Source: Paenibacillus sp. FSL W8-0426
Lineage (GTDB): Bacteria; Bacillota; Bacilli; Paenibacillales; Paenibacillaceae
Reading direction: 5' to 3'
DNA: 64,000 nucleotides
Assembly (NCBI RefSeq): GCF_037969725.1
Contig: NZ_CP150203.1
Coordinates: 3,488,001-3,552,000, forward strand
In this document: one piece after another, positions 42,402 to 51,238 of the stretch
How positions within the stretch are numbered: position 1 is the stretch's first letter
Layout: every line of letters begins with the position of its first letter
Made by a program: the position numbers and the translations under genes
Notes under the pieces: model-generated
What the model saw: only the letters and a program-made list of their open reading frames with translations
Databases searched by the model: none
What the model was told of the DNA's origin: nothing

Positions 42402-44093
42402 CTATTCCATCAAATCTGTTACTGCACCTTTTGAAGCAGAGGAAACTAATTTGGCATATTTGCCGAGTACACCGGATTTTACTTTCAGTGGAGGTTGTAC
42501 CCACGCTTGCGCTCGAGCGGCTAACTCTTCTTCTGACACCTCAACCTTAATTTCCTGAATGTCACTGTTAATGGTAATAATATCTCCATTTTGGAGCAAA
42601 GAGATCGGCCCGCCTACTTGTGCTTCAGGTGATACATGGCCGACTACAAATCCATGCGAACCACCAGAGAATCTACCATCTGTTATGAGAGCAACTTTCC
42701 CACCGAGACCTTTTCCTACAATTAGTGCTGTAACGGAAAGCATCTCAGGCATACCTGGTCCACCCTTCGGACCACAATAGCGTATGACCAATACGTCCCC
42801 TTCTTGAATTTCATCGTTCATGATCGCTTCTGTCGCTTCATCTTCGCTATCGTACACCTTTGTCGGGCCGGAAAACTGCTGTATCTTCATGCCTGACATT
42901 TTGGCAACAGCGCCTTCAGGAGCGAGGTTTCCTCGAAGCACAACCAGTGGTCCATCTGGCTTAAGCGGATTATCGAGTGGTCGTATAATCTCTTGATTAT
43001 TCTGAAGTGGAGCAGCTTCCGCTAAATTCTCCGCCAACGTTTTACCAGTTACCGTGAGGCAATCCCCATGAAGTAATCCCTCAGCGAGCAATAGCTTCAT
43101 TACCCCTGAAACACCGCCAATATCATTCAAATCCTGCATCACATATTGGCCACTTGGCTTCAGATCTGCCAGATGAGGAACACGCAAGCGAATTCGCTCA
43201 AAATCATCCAAGGTTAAATCCACTTCTACGGAGTGCGCAATAGCTAGCAGATGGAGAAATGCGTTGGTTGATCCCCCTAGAGCCATAACAACGGTGATCG
43301 CATTCTCAAATGCTTTCTTCGTCATAATGTCTCTTGGGTAGATTTCCTGTTCAAGAAGTGAGATGACCTGCTTACCGGCTGCTTCGCATTCCAATGCTTT
43401 ATCCGCTGAGATCGCTGATGTCGAAGAAGAACCAGGCAAACACATACCCATTGCTTCTGCAGCTGCGGCCATCGTATTAGCGGTATACATGCCCCCGCAA
43501 GCCCCTGGACCCGGGCAAACACTACATTCGACCTTATGCAGCTGTTCATCTGTCATTTTTCCATCTTGATATTGACCAACTGCTTCAAAAGCTGAAACGA
43601 TATCCACTTTTTTACCGTCGAGATTACCAGGTTGAATGGTTCCTCCGTAGACATAAACGGAAGGAATGTTCATCCGTCCAATAGCCATCAAACATGCAGG
43701 CGTATTCTTGTCACAACCACCGATTGCAACAATGCCGTCAAAACGCTCCGCTCCAGTCACAATTTCAATCGAATCAGCTATAGCTTCCCTACTTGGCAGC
43801 GAGAACAACATCCCTCCATGCCCCATTGAGATCCCATCAGAAACGGTAATCGTATTAAAAATTAATGGAGCACCGCCATGATCGCGTGCTCCCATCTTGG
43901 CTTGCGTCGCTAAATCATTGATGTGCATATTACAAGGTGTTACCTCACTCCACGTACTCGCTATTCCAATCATTGGCTTTTTAAAATCATCATCCTGAAA
44001 ACCAACTGCACGCAGCATGGCTCTGTTCGGTACCCGGTTAGCACCTTCACTGATCACCTTGCTTCGAATACGAAGATCTTTTTTATTCTCCAT
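42402..44093 (-). CDS. ilvD: Dihydroxy-acid dehydratase (IlvD), Fe-S enzyme
   Basis: Converts 2,3-dihydroxy-3-methyl acids to 2-keto acids, the third common step of valine, leucine and isoleucine synthesis. The 563-residue protein has the three cluster cysteines in [22 protein letters not shown] and [16 protein letters not shown], and the conserved [19 protein letters not shown] near the C-terminus. Length is normal. ATG 44093 follows a GGGTAAGGG site. It is separated from other ilv genes and sits behind a FadR-type regulator instead, so a role in a catabolic route of the wider IlvD/Edd family (sugar acids) is possible, but the sequence motifs favour true DHAD. Confidence 0.88.
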   Translation of the reverse strand: MENKKDLRIRSKVISEGANRVPNRAMLRAVGFQDDDFKKPMIGIASTWSEVTPCNMHINDLATQAKMGARDHGGAPLIFNTITVSDGISMGHGGMLFSLPSREAIADSIEIVTGAERFDGIVAIGGCDKNTPACLMAIGRMNIPSVYVYGGTIQPGNLDGKKVDIVSAFEAVGQYQDGKMTDEQLHKVECSVCPGPGACGGMYTANTMAAAAEAMGMCLPGSSSTSAISADKALECEAAGKQVISLLEQEIYPRDIMTKKAFENAITVVMALGGSTNAFLHLLAIAHSVEVDLTLDDFERIRLRVPHLADLKPSGQYVMQDLNDIGGVSGVMKLLLAEGLLHGDCLTVTGKTLAENLAEAAPLQNNQEIIRPLDNPLKPDGPLVVLRGNLAPEGAVAKMSGMKIQQFSGPTKVYDSEDEATEAIMNDEIQEGDVLVIRYCGPKGGPGMPEMLSVTALIVGKGLGGKVALITDGRFSGGSHGFVVGHVSPEAQVGGPISLLQNGDIITINSDIQEIKVEVSEEELAARAQAWVQPPLKVKSGVLGKYAKLVSSASKGAVTDLME

Positions 44094-44110
44094 GTCCCTT
44101 ACCCCTCATT

Positions 44111-44776
44111 TCAAAGTATTTCGTTCAGTTCCTGCATCGGTCGAATAAAATTTTGTTTCATTAGTACGTGAGCATCATCACTATTTTTGCCTTCAAAAGC
44201 TTTAATAATCAAATCATGCTCTTCGACTGAAGCTAGTGTAGCCGTAATAGGTTGTTTTAAAAACACATATTTAAATCGCCTAATGTGAATCTGGAGAGAG
44301 GCATTAAATGTGGCCACATAAGGATTATCTGAGAGCTCCACGATATAATTATGAAATTGCTCATCCACCTCCATAGCCTGATAGACTTGTCCATTTTTAA
44401 TGGAACTTGCAAATTCCAAATTTATAGATCTTAGTTTCTCGATCTGTTCTGGAACAATAATTTTGGCGGTGATTTCAGCAGCCAAGGCCTGAAGAGCAGC
44501 CATGGTTGAATACATCTTAAAAATATCGTTTTTCTCAATATTTGTTACTCTTGTTTCTTTTCCTGGGTGCATAGACACGAGGCCTTGAACTTCGAGTAAC
44601 TGAAATGCCTCCCGAATCGGTGTCCGGCTGACTCCAAGCGATTCAGCCATTTCCGCATCAATAAGTTTTTCACCTGGTTGCAGTGTTCCATCAATAATCC
44701 ATCGTTGAATCTGTGAAAACGCTCTTTCTTTTGCGGACATACGGACGGGTAAGGAAAAATCTTTAGGAATTGGCAT
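44111..44776 (-). CDS. GntR-family regulator, FadR/FCD subfamily
   Basis: A 221-residue regulator: winged helix (FSQIQRWIIDGTLQPGEKLI, DAEMAESLGVSRTPIREAFQ, LLEVQGLVSM) and a helical FCD ligand domain whose metal-binding His residues are likely in DEQFHNYIVEL and EEHDLIIKA plus NASLQIHIRRF. FCD proteins sense carboxylic acids. ATG 44776... follows TGAGGATG. It is 17 bases upstream of ilvD on the same strand, so the two are cotranscribed, and the palindrome at 44807-44824 probably serves as its operator. Confidence 0.9.
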   Translation of the reverse strand: MPIPKDFSLPVRMSAKERAFSQIQRWIIDGTLQPGEKLIDAEMAESLGVSRTPIREAFQLLEVQGLVSMHPGKETRVTNIEKNDIFKMYSTMAALQALAAEITAKIIVPEQIEKLRSINLEFASSIKNGQVYQAMEVDEQFHNYIVELSDNPYVATFNASLQIHIRRFKYVFLKQPITATLASVEEHDLIIKAFEGKNSDDAHVLMKQNFIRPMQELNEIL

Positions 44777-44806
44777 TGTTTTTCATCCTCATTATAATTA
44801 TTCTTA

Positions 44807-44824
44807 TATGCAATATATCGCATA
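44807..44824. promoter_or_regulatory. Palindrome, candidate operator of the FCD regulator
   Basis: TATGCAATATATCGCATA, 18 bases, palindromic except one pair, 31 bases before the regulator start. Confidence 0.5.
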
Positions 44825-44978
44825 CACAAGTGAGAAGCAATAATTATTTCATTTTTTACTCGCTCAATAAGTTTATCCAGATAATTACCTGTTTTTCGGA
44901 AGCTGAGCTGCACGGGATGTGGGTGCAATATTTAAAATCTAGGCTATGCTAAATTTTGATACTATGATTTGATTTGAT

Positions 44979-45016
44979 CATAACAAAACCACCTGCGAAA
45001 AGGTGGTTTTGTTATG
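44979..45016. terminator. Perfect hairpin, bidirectional terminator-like
   Basis: CATAACAAAACCACCT pairs with AGGTGGTTTTGTTATG (16-base perfect arms) around GCGAAA. The T-rich right arm may act as a terminator; no plus-strand gene lies just before it. Confidence 0.5.
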
Positions 45017-45077
45017 GTCTCATAGCTCAACAGTACACTATACATTGTACTATCTAGTACAGCCTTATAAACCCAAT

Positions 45078-45171
45078 CATTAAACTATCCTGTCCGTTAG
45101 TTTAATGAATTAAAGGGCAAGATGCCGATTAGATACACGTCTAATCGGCAATAGGAACATGTTATTGTCCA
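45078..45171. repeat. Repeat cluster: R2 inverted repeat and R1-like end (copy D)
   Basis: CATTAAACTA and TAGTTTAATG (45078-45107) are perfect arms around a CCTGTCCG-containing centre, the R2 motif. Then TGCCGATTAGA/TCTAATCGGCA forms a hairpin, followed by an R1-type end, GGAACATGTTATTGTCC. A further R2-like unit with a GAAGGCAGT/ACTGCCTTC hairpin extends to about 45290. Confidence 0.55.
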
Positions 45172-45283
45172 ATGCGGTAGCCTTCTTAAACAATCCTGCC
45201 AGCTAGCGCAACGAAGGCAGTCGATTTTTGTAGCCAACTGCCTTCTGGTCATCATTAAGCTATAACCCTCTCATGCTAACAGT

Positions 45284-45781
45284 TTAAGATGGATCATTTA
45301 ATTTACCTGTTTCAACTAATTGTTTTAACCCCTCAAACATTAAATCCCATCCTTGTTCAGAACCATCATGGTATTCTGTAAGAGCTTTTTTGATATCTTC
45401 TGAAGTCCAACCTTCTTCATGAGGAACGATAATCACCTGTGTAAAGGTCATCTCGCAACCCTTTTCATGGGGTTTAATCTCTACAGTAATTCTATCCTCT
45501 AAGTCATTAAACTGAGGCATCCTAAATGTGAAAACTAATTTAGTTGGTGGATCAATTTCTAGGTACTCACCAATCGCTCTGTAATCTTTACCACCGCGAT
45601 GATCAACAATTTCCCATGTCCCACCGACGTGAGGTTCGTTCTTTGTCACTTTATTTGTTGTTTCCAAAGTAAAAAGCCATTTTTTAATCATTTCTGAGTT
45701 CAACCATGCATCAAACAATTTATCTGCATTAACATGAAAATAACGTGTCATCTTTAGTTCGGTAGTTGATGTATTAACCAT
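45284..45781 (-). CDS. SRPBCC/START-domain protein (AHSA1 family)
   Basis: A 165-residue small soluble protein with the Bet v1-like helix-grip fold. The pattern is clear: TRYFHVNADKLFDAWLNSEM, IKKWLFT, VGGTWEIVDHRGGKDYRAIG, PPTKLVFTFRMP, and EQGWDLMFEGLKQLVETG at the C-terminus. Such proteins bind hydrophobic ligands or act as Hsp90 co-chaperone-like factors; the ligand here is unknown. ATG 45781 is used because AAGGG lies 9 bases upstream; an ATG 9 bases earlier touches that site. It is monocistronic. Confidence 0.88.
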   Translation of the reverse strand: MVNTSTTELKMTRYFHVNADKLFDAWLNSEMIKKWLFTLETTNKVTKNEPHVGGTWEIVDHRGGKDYRAIGEYLEIDPPTKLVFTFRMPQFNDLEDRITVEIKPHEKGCEMTFTQVIIVPHEEGWTSEDIKKALTEYHDGSEQGWDLMFEGLKQLVETGKLNDPS

Positions 45782-45829
45782 TTCGATCATCCCTTACTAA
45801 TTATTTCGCGCTTTAATTGTACCCATATT

Positions 45830-45912
45830 ATTTCACGACGGCAACCGATCGTTCTGAGACCGTCTGCCGTCGTTTGAACTTGAGCTATTGTTCCCCGTTA
45901 GTTCAATCATTT
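45830..45912. repeat. R2 repeat copy with hairpin
   Basis: ACGACGGCA (45835-45843) pairs with TGCCGTCGT (45865-45873), followed by the shared R2 end CCCCGTTAGTTCAAT. Confidence 0.55.
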
Positions 45913-45958
45913 TCTTCATCTTGTTTAACTGAGATACAAAAACATTGCTCAATCTCCG

Positions 45959-46894
45959 CTAGTCCATAATCATATCAACAACTTTTTTAGCGAACGCAGC
46001 ATAGGATTCGATCAGGTCCGGATTTCGATCAATGGCCCATCTGAGGTTATCAAACGCGCTTAATAGCAGCAAATGTCTCATATCAGTCAGGTTTTCTTCA
46101 CTTATTCCGTACCCGTCTAGAAATGCTTTGAATTCTTCTATATTCGGATTTCCGTCTAGGATATGGCACCGCATCAGCCAAATAATTTCTCCATGCGGCA
46201 CCGTTCTTACTTCTGCATTACCCCAATCCAATAATATTACTTGTCCAGTCTGATTGACGATCGTATTCTTCAATGAAATATCTCCATGAATTAAACCGAA
46301 GCGGAACGTTTCTTTTTTCAAATTCTCAAACAGTTTTCGCACTCTCTGCGATTTCATTGGATTGATTACTCCAAGCTCAATCAATCGATCATACTCCGTC
46401 AAACTATTGATATTATATTGCACATATCCTAGCCAACTGCCGTCCGACCCTGCATGCGAGGGTGAATGAAACTCACCATGGACTGGATCTATCAGATTTT
46501 CCCCATATCCCTTCACTGGGATCGAATGAATAAGTTTGGCATATTGGCCAAGCTGCCTCCAAATATCGGACTTAAAAACCGTACTATCTACCCCGTTGTC
46601 TCCATCAACGAAAGCTTGAATCATATATGCAGTTCTATCAATTATGCCAATAGACAACACCTCAGGTCCGGGAATGCCAATTGCCGCAGCTTGTTCAATA
46701 CACCATTTTTCTTTCACATAGCTTGGATATGTACCTGAGTCGTTCATGCGAACAACGACTTTACGACTCTCTGTTTCGACTACGAAAACCTGATTTACGA
46801 AGCCTTTCCCTATGACCTGGTATGATGTTTTTACTTTTTCAAGAAGTACATCGCTTACAATTCGTTCTGCTTGTGTAACTACAGAGTCTCTCAC
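45959..46894 (-). CDS. Aminoglycoside phosphotransferase-like kinase (APH family)
   Basis: A 311-residue protein with the APH/choline-kinase fold. The catalytic loop is LIHGDISLKNTIVN with Asp and Asn as expected, the metal-binding Asp is in VILLDWGNAEV, and the N-terminal lobe has KGFVNQVFVVETESRKVVVRM. It transfers phosphate from ATP to a small hydroxylated compound; family members range from antibiotic resistance to housekeeping kinases, and nothing here fixes the substrate. GTG 46894 has GGAGGTG upstream. It stands alone between R2 repeats. Confidence 0.86.
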   Translation of the reverse strand: MRDSVVTQAERIVSDVLLEKVKTSYQVIGKGFVNQVFVVETESRKVVVRMNDSGTYPSYVKEKWCIEQAAAIGIPGPEVLSIGIIDRTAYMIQAFVDGDNGVDSTVFKSDIWRQLGQYAKLIHSIPVKGYGENLIDPVHGEFHSPSHAGSDGSWLGYVQYNINSLTEYDRLIELGVINPMKSQRVRKLFENLKKETFRFGLIHGDISLKNTIVNQTGQVILLDWGNAEVRTVPHGEIIWLMRCHILDGNPNIEEFKAFLDGYGISEENLTDMRHLLLLSAFDNLRWAIDRNPDLIESYAAFAKKVVDMIMD

Positions 46895-46967
46895 AGTTTT
46901 TCACCTCCAAAAGTATCTTGTTTCGAATAGTTTACCACACACTTTTTTTGGAAAGTACGGTTATGAC

Positions 46968-47066
46968 TAAACTAACCTGCCCGTTTGTTAAACCAAAGCA
47001 GCCGATCACTTGGATCGGCTGCTTTCTTGACTTTATTAAGCTACAGTTTCCCGTTAGCTCAATGAG
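46968..47066. repeat. R2 repeat, most complete copy
   Basis: Left part AACCTGCCCGTTTGTTAAAC, central hairpin AAAGCAGCCGATC/GATCGGCTGCTTT, right part GTTTCCCGTTAGCTCAATGA. The central hairpin with its T-rich end could also act as a terminator. Confidence 0.6.
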
Positions 47067-47415
47067 TATCCTCCTTTTAAATCCCAGCTCCTATGCATAA
47101 CGACAACCACAATGATTTCGCGAAGTCTAAGGAAAAGCTTCAACAAATCCTTCAAGTTATCTGGTGTGTGTCGGCCATCCTCTCCTAGCTCGAAGTGCTT
47201 TATGATAAGTTCATACTGGCCCTTTCGTTCGAGACTGATTATTATGCATCATTCATGTTCAGCCTGAATCCGAAGACATGAATAATAATGAAAATAAACT
47301 TCTCTCATGGGTTAGAGGCTTATTTTCTTTTCTTCCATACCTTGCGGCTTGTTTATTCAAGCCATAAACCTCACACTAATTACCGATGAGCTTACAAAAA
47401 AACAAAAAGAAAACC

Positions 47416-47454
47416 GAACCTTTTTCCGATAGAGAGACAATATAGGGTGTAAGC
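47416..47454 (+). promoter_or_regulatory. Candidate ECF-type promoter of the sigma/anti-sigma pair
   Basis: GAACCTTTTT resembles ECF -35 elements; GACAATATAGGG follows at -10 distance, about 25 bases before the sigma start. Autoregulation by the encoded sigma is plausible. Confidence 0.35.
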
Positions 47455-47476
47455 TGCTTACAGGAGGGCCCTCTGA

Positions 47477-48049
47477 ATGGAAAGTGATATGTATCAATTA
47501 CTCAAAAGGATGAAAGATGGTGATCAACAGGCGTTTCATACGATATATGATGCCACTTATCAGGACGTCTATCGGACCGTCACCTTTCTGGTGGATCATC
47601 AGCAGGATCGGGAAGATGTCATGAATGAGATTTATATGCAAATGTGGACCTCACTTGCCAACTACGATACGAGTAGACCTTTCCACTTCTGGTTGCACGG
47701 CTTGGTGATCCGTCAAGTGCAGAGACTTCGGGTCAAGAGCTGGCGGAGATTCCGAATTTTTGAACGGATCCGTTCCTTCTCTCGGGAAGAGCCTCATTGG
47801 GATCAACCCGCGGTGTTGATGGATGGGACGAACGACATGATATCGCAGGCCATTAAGAAACTGACCGACAAACAGCGAACGGTGATTATCCTCCGCTTTT
47901 TTCATGACTATACGCTCGAGGAAACCGCGACTTTGCTCGATATTCCATTGGGTACAGTCAAGTCGAGATATCATGCTGGCCTGCAGGCGCTTCGAAAAAA
48001 CATATGGAATCTCCCTCCAGAAAGGATGGAAAAAATCAATGACTATTGA
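47477..48049 (+). CDS. ECF RNA polymerase sigma factor (second)
   Basis: A 190-residue ECF sigma. Region 2: REDVMNEIYMQMWTSLANYD, RPFHFWLHGLVIRQVQRLRV; region 4: LTDKQRTVIILRFFHDYTLE, ETATLLDIPLGTVKSRYHAG. ATG 47477 has GGAGGGCCC upstream. It overlaps the anti-sigma gene by 11 bases, so the two are made together. Only about 25 percent like the other ECF factor in the window by eye, thus a separate pathway. Confidence 0.93.
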   Translation: MESDMYQLLKRMKDGDQQAFHTIYDATYQDVYRTVTFLVDHQQDREDVMNEIYMQMWTSLANYDTSRPFHFWLHGLVIRQVQRLRVKSWRRFRIFERIRSFSREEPHWDQPAVLMDGTNDMISQAIKKLTDKQRTVIILRFFHDYTLEETATLLDIPLGTVKSRYHAGLQALRKNIWNLPPERMEKINDY

Positions 48050-49088
48050 ACGCAAAATCCGTGAACATCTGCACAAAGAAGCCGAAACGGTGGAGTGCCC
48101 ACCGGCCATTTCCAATCGAATAGAACAATCCTATTCTCAATATTTGCAACAAAAAAGGAGCGGAAGACCCATGAAAAAACGATTGATTGGTGGAATTGTT
48201 GCTGTTGCTATTTTGATTCCAAGTGCAGCATTTGCGGCACCTACCTTGATTGATATGTTTACCAGAACACCATTGACTGCTGAGCAAGTCAAAGCGGATG
48301 AGATTGGCAAAGCAGCACTTGAGAAGCTGTATAGCGCATTTCCCGAAACAAAAGCGTTTGAGATCATCGATGCAAGCAACGTTCAAGGTGTTCAAACAAG
48401 CATCATCCTACAGGAGAAGGGAGGAACCGGCAAAAAGATTACACTTCATACAAACGGCATTACCGGTGCGATTGAACACGTGATTCAAGAGAATTGGGAG
48501 CCTAAGGAGAAGCCGCTCACTGCTTTAACCGATCAGGAAATCAGGTCGAAGGTAGATTTTCTCATTGATAAATTGTATGGTAACATCGAAAAGTACGAGT
48601 TTTCTATGGAGCAAATGGAGAACTCGAATCAAAAAACGTTTATATTGAATTACAGCACTAAGGGATCAACAACACCGTTCTACCAGGCATTTGTTCAGGG
48701 CAATTCCATCAGTGTTTCTCTGATCGGAGTTGAGACTACACCTTCAAACAAGGTAGAAGGTTTCTTCTCTACAAATGGTAAACCAGATTATTTTGCCGAT
48801 GCCTATCTAAATGATGAAAAACTGTTTGCTTTACTTAAAATCAGCCCAGCAGAATTAAAACAAGAATTAGAAAAGGGTAAATCTGTTGTGGAGATTGCAG
48901 CATCTAGAAATGTATCAAAACAACAAGTGATTGACGTCATTGCAAAAACGCAGGCTGACGGACAGATTCAAGGTGAAAAAAATGGCGATGTTCCAAAAAG
49001 CAATCGTTCAAATGAACAAATGTTAAAAGCTGTTGAACTAAAAGTATTACAAGTTATTGAGCACAAAACTGAAACACCTTCAAAGTAA
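48039..49088 (+). CDS. Membrane-bound anti-sigma factor
   Basis: A 349-residue single-pass protein. Residues 1-45 are cytoplasmic and charged (IEQSYSQYLQQKRSGRPMKK), 46-66 form the membrane helix (LIGGIVAVAILIPSAAFAAP), and the remainder is extracellular. The outer part has an IDASNVQGVQTSIILQEKGG unit and, near the end, a helical KISPAELKQELEKGKSVVEI segment followed by KQQVIDVIAK, which resembles the DUF2680-like motif often seen in secreted Paenibacillus proteins. ATG 48039 overlaps the sigma stop. A strong terminator follows. Confidence 0.84.
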   Translation: MTIERKIREHLHKEAETVECPPAISNRIEQSYSQYLQQKRSGRPMKKRLIGGIVAVAILIPSAAFAAPTLIDMFTRTPLTAEQVKADEIGKAALEKLYSAFPETKAFEIIDASNVQGVQTSIILQEKGGTGKKITLHTNGITGAIEHVIQENWEPKEKPLTALTDQEIRSKVDFLIDKLYGNIEKYEFSMEQMENSNQKTFILNYSTKGSTTPFYQAFVQGNSISVSLIGVETTPSNKVEGFFSTNGKPDYFADAYLNDEKLFALLKISPAELKQELEKGKSVVEIAASRNVSKQQVIDVIAKTQADGQIQGEKNGDVPKSNRSNEQMLKAVELKVLQVIEHKTETPSK

Positions 49089-49148
49089 TTATCCATTCAA
49101 CTAAGAGGATGTACGCGTAAATATCGAGATTGGTAAAAAGTAATACGA

Positions 49149-49187
49149 GGCCGGTATCCTTAGCATCCAGGAAACCGGCCATTTTTA
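49149..49187 (+). terminator. Rho-independent terminator of the second sigma/anti-sigma operon
   Basis: GGCCGGTATCCT pairs with AGGAAACCGGCC (one mismatch) and is followed by ATTTTTA. Confidence 0.85.
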
Positions 49188-49196
49188 GTTCAAAAG

Positions 49197-49360
49197 AGGC
49201 TAGCGACTTCAATGGGAAAACGTTCTTGTACCTTAACAACATTAACGTTTACTTCCTCTTTCCACTCCTGCAGACCAATAAATCAATACGAAGCAGCCGA
49301 TCACTATGGTCGACTGCCTCAAGGGTTTTACTGGGCTAACGTTTTCCGTTAGTTTAATAC
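49197..49360. repeat. R1 fragment (copy E) and R2 copy
   Basis: GCTAGCGACTTCAATGGGA and CGTTCTTGTACC (49199-49232) are the R1 core and end; GAAGCAGCCGATC with GGTCGACTGCCTC and TTTTCCGTTAGTTTAAT (about 49280-49360) is an R2 unit. No gene in 49187-49558. Confidence 0.5.
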
Positions 49361-49558
49361 ATCTTCATTATCACCTAAAGTCGCAGCCGGCAGCTGGCAA
49401 CTTATTGGGTGGCACTTTGTTCCTGAGCCTGGACCATCCTACCAAGAAAGACATCCTCTCGCAATTGCAGAGTATTTTTTATATACGGCGGGTTGGAATC
49501 CGGTCTGAAACAACAAGGGTATCATAGTGTTCAGGAACATTCTCTCTACTACCTAGCC

Positions 49559-50437
49559 TTATACCTTTTGAAGCATATGATTGCGATTTCGATTAGCGGC
49601 ATACAGCATGGGAATGGCAATCAGCAGGCTGATGATAACCGGAACTACAGACCCCTCAAGCCCAAAATCACCTCCAGTGAGAAGATAAGGACCTTGCATT
49701 TTCACAATTAACAGACCGGCTGTAGTGTGTCCAGAAACAGGAATACCAAGCAAACCTTCAAGTGCATTCCAAGAAAAGTGCAGTCCCATGGCAAACCACA
49801 GATTCCGTCGCCACATAAATGCGGCTCCAAGCAGAACACCTGCTTCTAAGGTTATGGCGAACGCACTCCATAATGTTGCTCCTGCATTCCCAAGATGGGC
49901 GATTCCAAAGAATAGAGAAGTCACAGCGAGTGCGGCCCAATTTCCCAGCAATTTATTCATGGCTTGAAACATTAGTCCACGAAAGATAAGTTCTTCGACA
50001 ATGGCTGCGCCTAAAGCGGCTTCAATAGAAGCGATTAGATTAGTAACCGTATCTGCGTTATTCGCCCATTGAAAGGAGTAACCTCCCAATGAAACAATAA
50101 TAATCGTGGATAAGGCAATAAAGATAACCCCGGTTAGTGCTCCCATAATAGCTTCAAACCCTGCGCCCTTTTTTGATAACTCAGGAATGGATCGACGGGC
50201 CAAATATTTCATGGTGAGCATATAGACTATGATGGCCAGAAAGCTCATCGTTAGTGTCAAAAGAAGAGAAAGCAAGCCCGGTACTTGCTCCCCTAGCGGC
50301 CGGATGAATGCATCAACAAGAATTATGCTGATAGCCCCCGCAACCATCCAGACTATTGGAAAGCGCCAAAATAATCTCCATTTGCTTAATTTCTCATCCA
50401 TCTGCGAATGTTCTTTTTGTGCAGATCTTTTCTTCAT
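49559..50437 (-). CDS. CPBP-family intramembrane metalloprotease
   Basis: A 292-residue membrane protein with about eight helices. The three CPBP/Abi motifs are present: EELIFRGLMFQAM (Glu-Glu and Arg), FFGIAHLGN (His) and MGLHFSWNAL (His, Asn), which would form a zinc-type active site within the membrane. Such proteases process prenylated or small membrane peptides and often give bacteriocin self-immunity. ATG 50437 follows GAGGAGATG. A strong hairpin separates it from the two-component genes upstream. Confidence 0.9.
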   Translation of the reverse strand: MKKRSAQKEHSQMDEKLSKWRLFWRFPIVWMVAGAISIILVDAFIRPLGEQVPGLLSLLLTLTMSFLAIIVYMLTMKYLARRSIPELSKKGAGFEAIMGALTGVIFIALSTIIIVSLGGYSFQWANNADTVTNLIASIEAALGAAIVEELIFRGLMFQAMNKLLGNWAALAVTSLFFGIAHLGNAGATLWSAFAITLEAGVLLGAAFMWRRNLWFAMGLHFSWNALEGLLGIPVSGHTTAGLLIVKMQGPYLLTGGDFGLEGSVVPVIISLLIAIPMLYAANRNRNHMLQKV

Positions 50438-50543
50438 GTCTTAAATCATCTCCTCTATGGCTTGATCATAGTTATGAGTATAGGGTGAAAAAGTCATAAA
50501 GTGACAGTGCTCTTTTGTCATATTAAAGTCATGTGACTATACC

Positions 50544-50584
50544 CCTAAGAAGCCGGCAACTATATACGTTGCCGGCTTCTTAGG
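50544..50584. terminator. Very strong hairpin after the NarL-type regulator
   Basis: CCTAAGAAGCCGGCAAC and GTTGCCGGCTTCTTAGG are perfect 17-base arms around seven bases, 10 bases past the regulator stop. Confidence 0.8.
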
Positions 50585-50593
50585 TAGGTTGTC

Positions 50594-51238
50594 TTAGTAT
50601 TTCATGATTCCCGAGTCTCTGGCTTTACGGGCTGCCTCTTGTCTTCCCTTAACATTAAGTTTTGAGTAAATCGTTGAAATGTAATTCTTAACCGTTCCTT
50701 CGCTAAGAAACAAAGCCTCTGCAATATCTCGATTGCGCATGCCAGAAGCCAGCTTTTGCAATATTTCAATTTCACGGCTGCTAAGCCCGTATTCATTATT
50801 TTTAATAGCGGATCCCGTATTCATACTTTTGATCATTTTACTCGCCATCTCCTGCGAGATTAACGTCCCGCCCGCATGAACCACCCGTATACCTGCAGCC
50901 AGATCCCTGGGATGGATGGCCTTAAGAAGATAACCTTCTGCTCCATGGCTTAAAGCCGCCATGACATACTCCACTTCCTGATAGGAGGTCAGCATCATCA
51001 CTTTGATGATAGGCATTCGCTCTTTGATCAGAGCTGTTGCGTCAACGCCATTCATGACTGGCATATTGATATCCATCAATACCATATCGGGCTGAAACTG
51101 ATGACAGCCTTGGACTGCTTCTTCCCCATTTTTAGCTAATCCAACGATTTCTATATCATCTTCCATAGACAATACGATATATAGGCTCTCCAAAATTAAT
51201 TCCTGATCATCCGCAAGTAATACTTTAATTTTCCCCAT
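50594..51238 (-). CDS. NarL/LuxR-family response regulator
   Basis: A 214-residue response regulator. Receiver: ADDQ (residues 9-12), phospho-acceptor Asp in MVLMDINMPVMNG (about 56), Thr in MMLTSYQ, Lys in YLLKAIHP. Output: LuxR-type helix-turn-helix (LSSREIEILQKLASGMRNRD, IAEALFLSEGTVKNYISTIY). It begins inside the kinase gene (14-base overlap), so they are translationally coupled. Layout resembles DesKR, LiaSR and similar cell-envelope systems. Confidence 0.94.
   Translation of the reverse strand: MGKIKVLLADDQELILESLYIVLSMEDDIEIVGLAKNGEEAVQGCHQFQPDMVLMDINMPVMNGVDATALIKERMPIIKVMMLTSYQEVEYVMAALSHGAEGYLLKAIHPRDLAAGIRVVHAGGTLISQEMASKMIKSMNTGSAIKNNEYGLSSREIEILQKLASGMRNRDIAEALFLSEGTVKNYISTIYSKLNVKGRQEAARKARDSGIMKY

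Larger units (their letters stand above)
46895..47476. other. Non-coding gap with R2 repeat and ECF-type promoter candidate
   Basis: Holds R2 at 46968-47066 and a second hairpin around 47289-47333 (AAAATAA/TTATTTT). A minus-strand frame at about 47075-47245 reads ELIIKHFELGEDGRHTPDNL but has no start or ribosome site and is not assignable. Confidence 0.4.

Noticed and set aside
47075..47245. Minus-strand open frame of about 55 codons in the gap before the second sigma factor
   Set aside because: No start with a ribosome site and no family recognised; possibly a relic but not supportable.
45078..49360. Repeated hairpins considered as a CRISPR array
   Set aside because: Units are irregularly spaced between genes, hairpin sequences differ, and there are no uniform spacers or cas genes.
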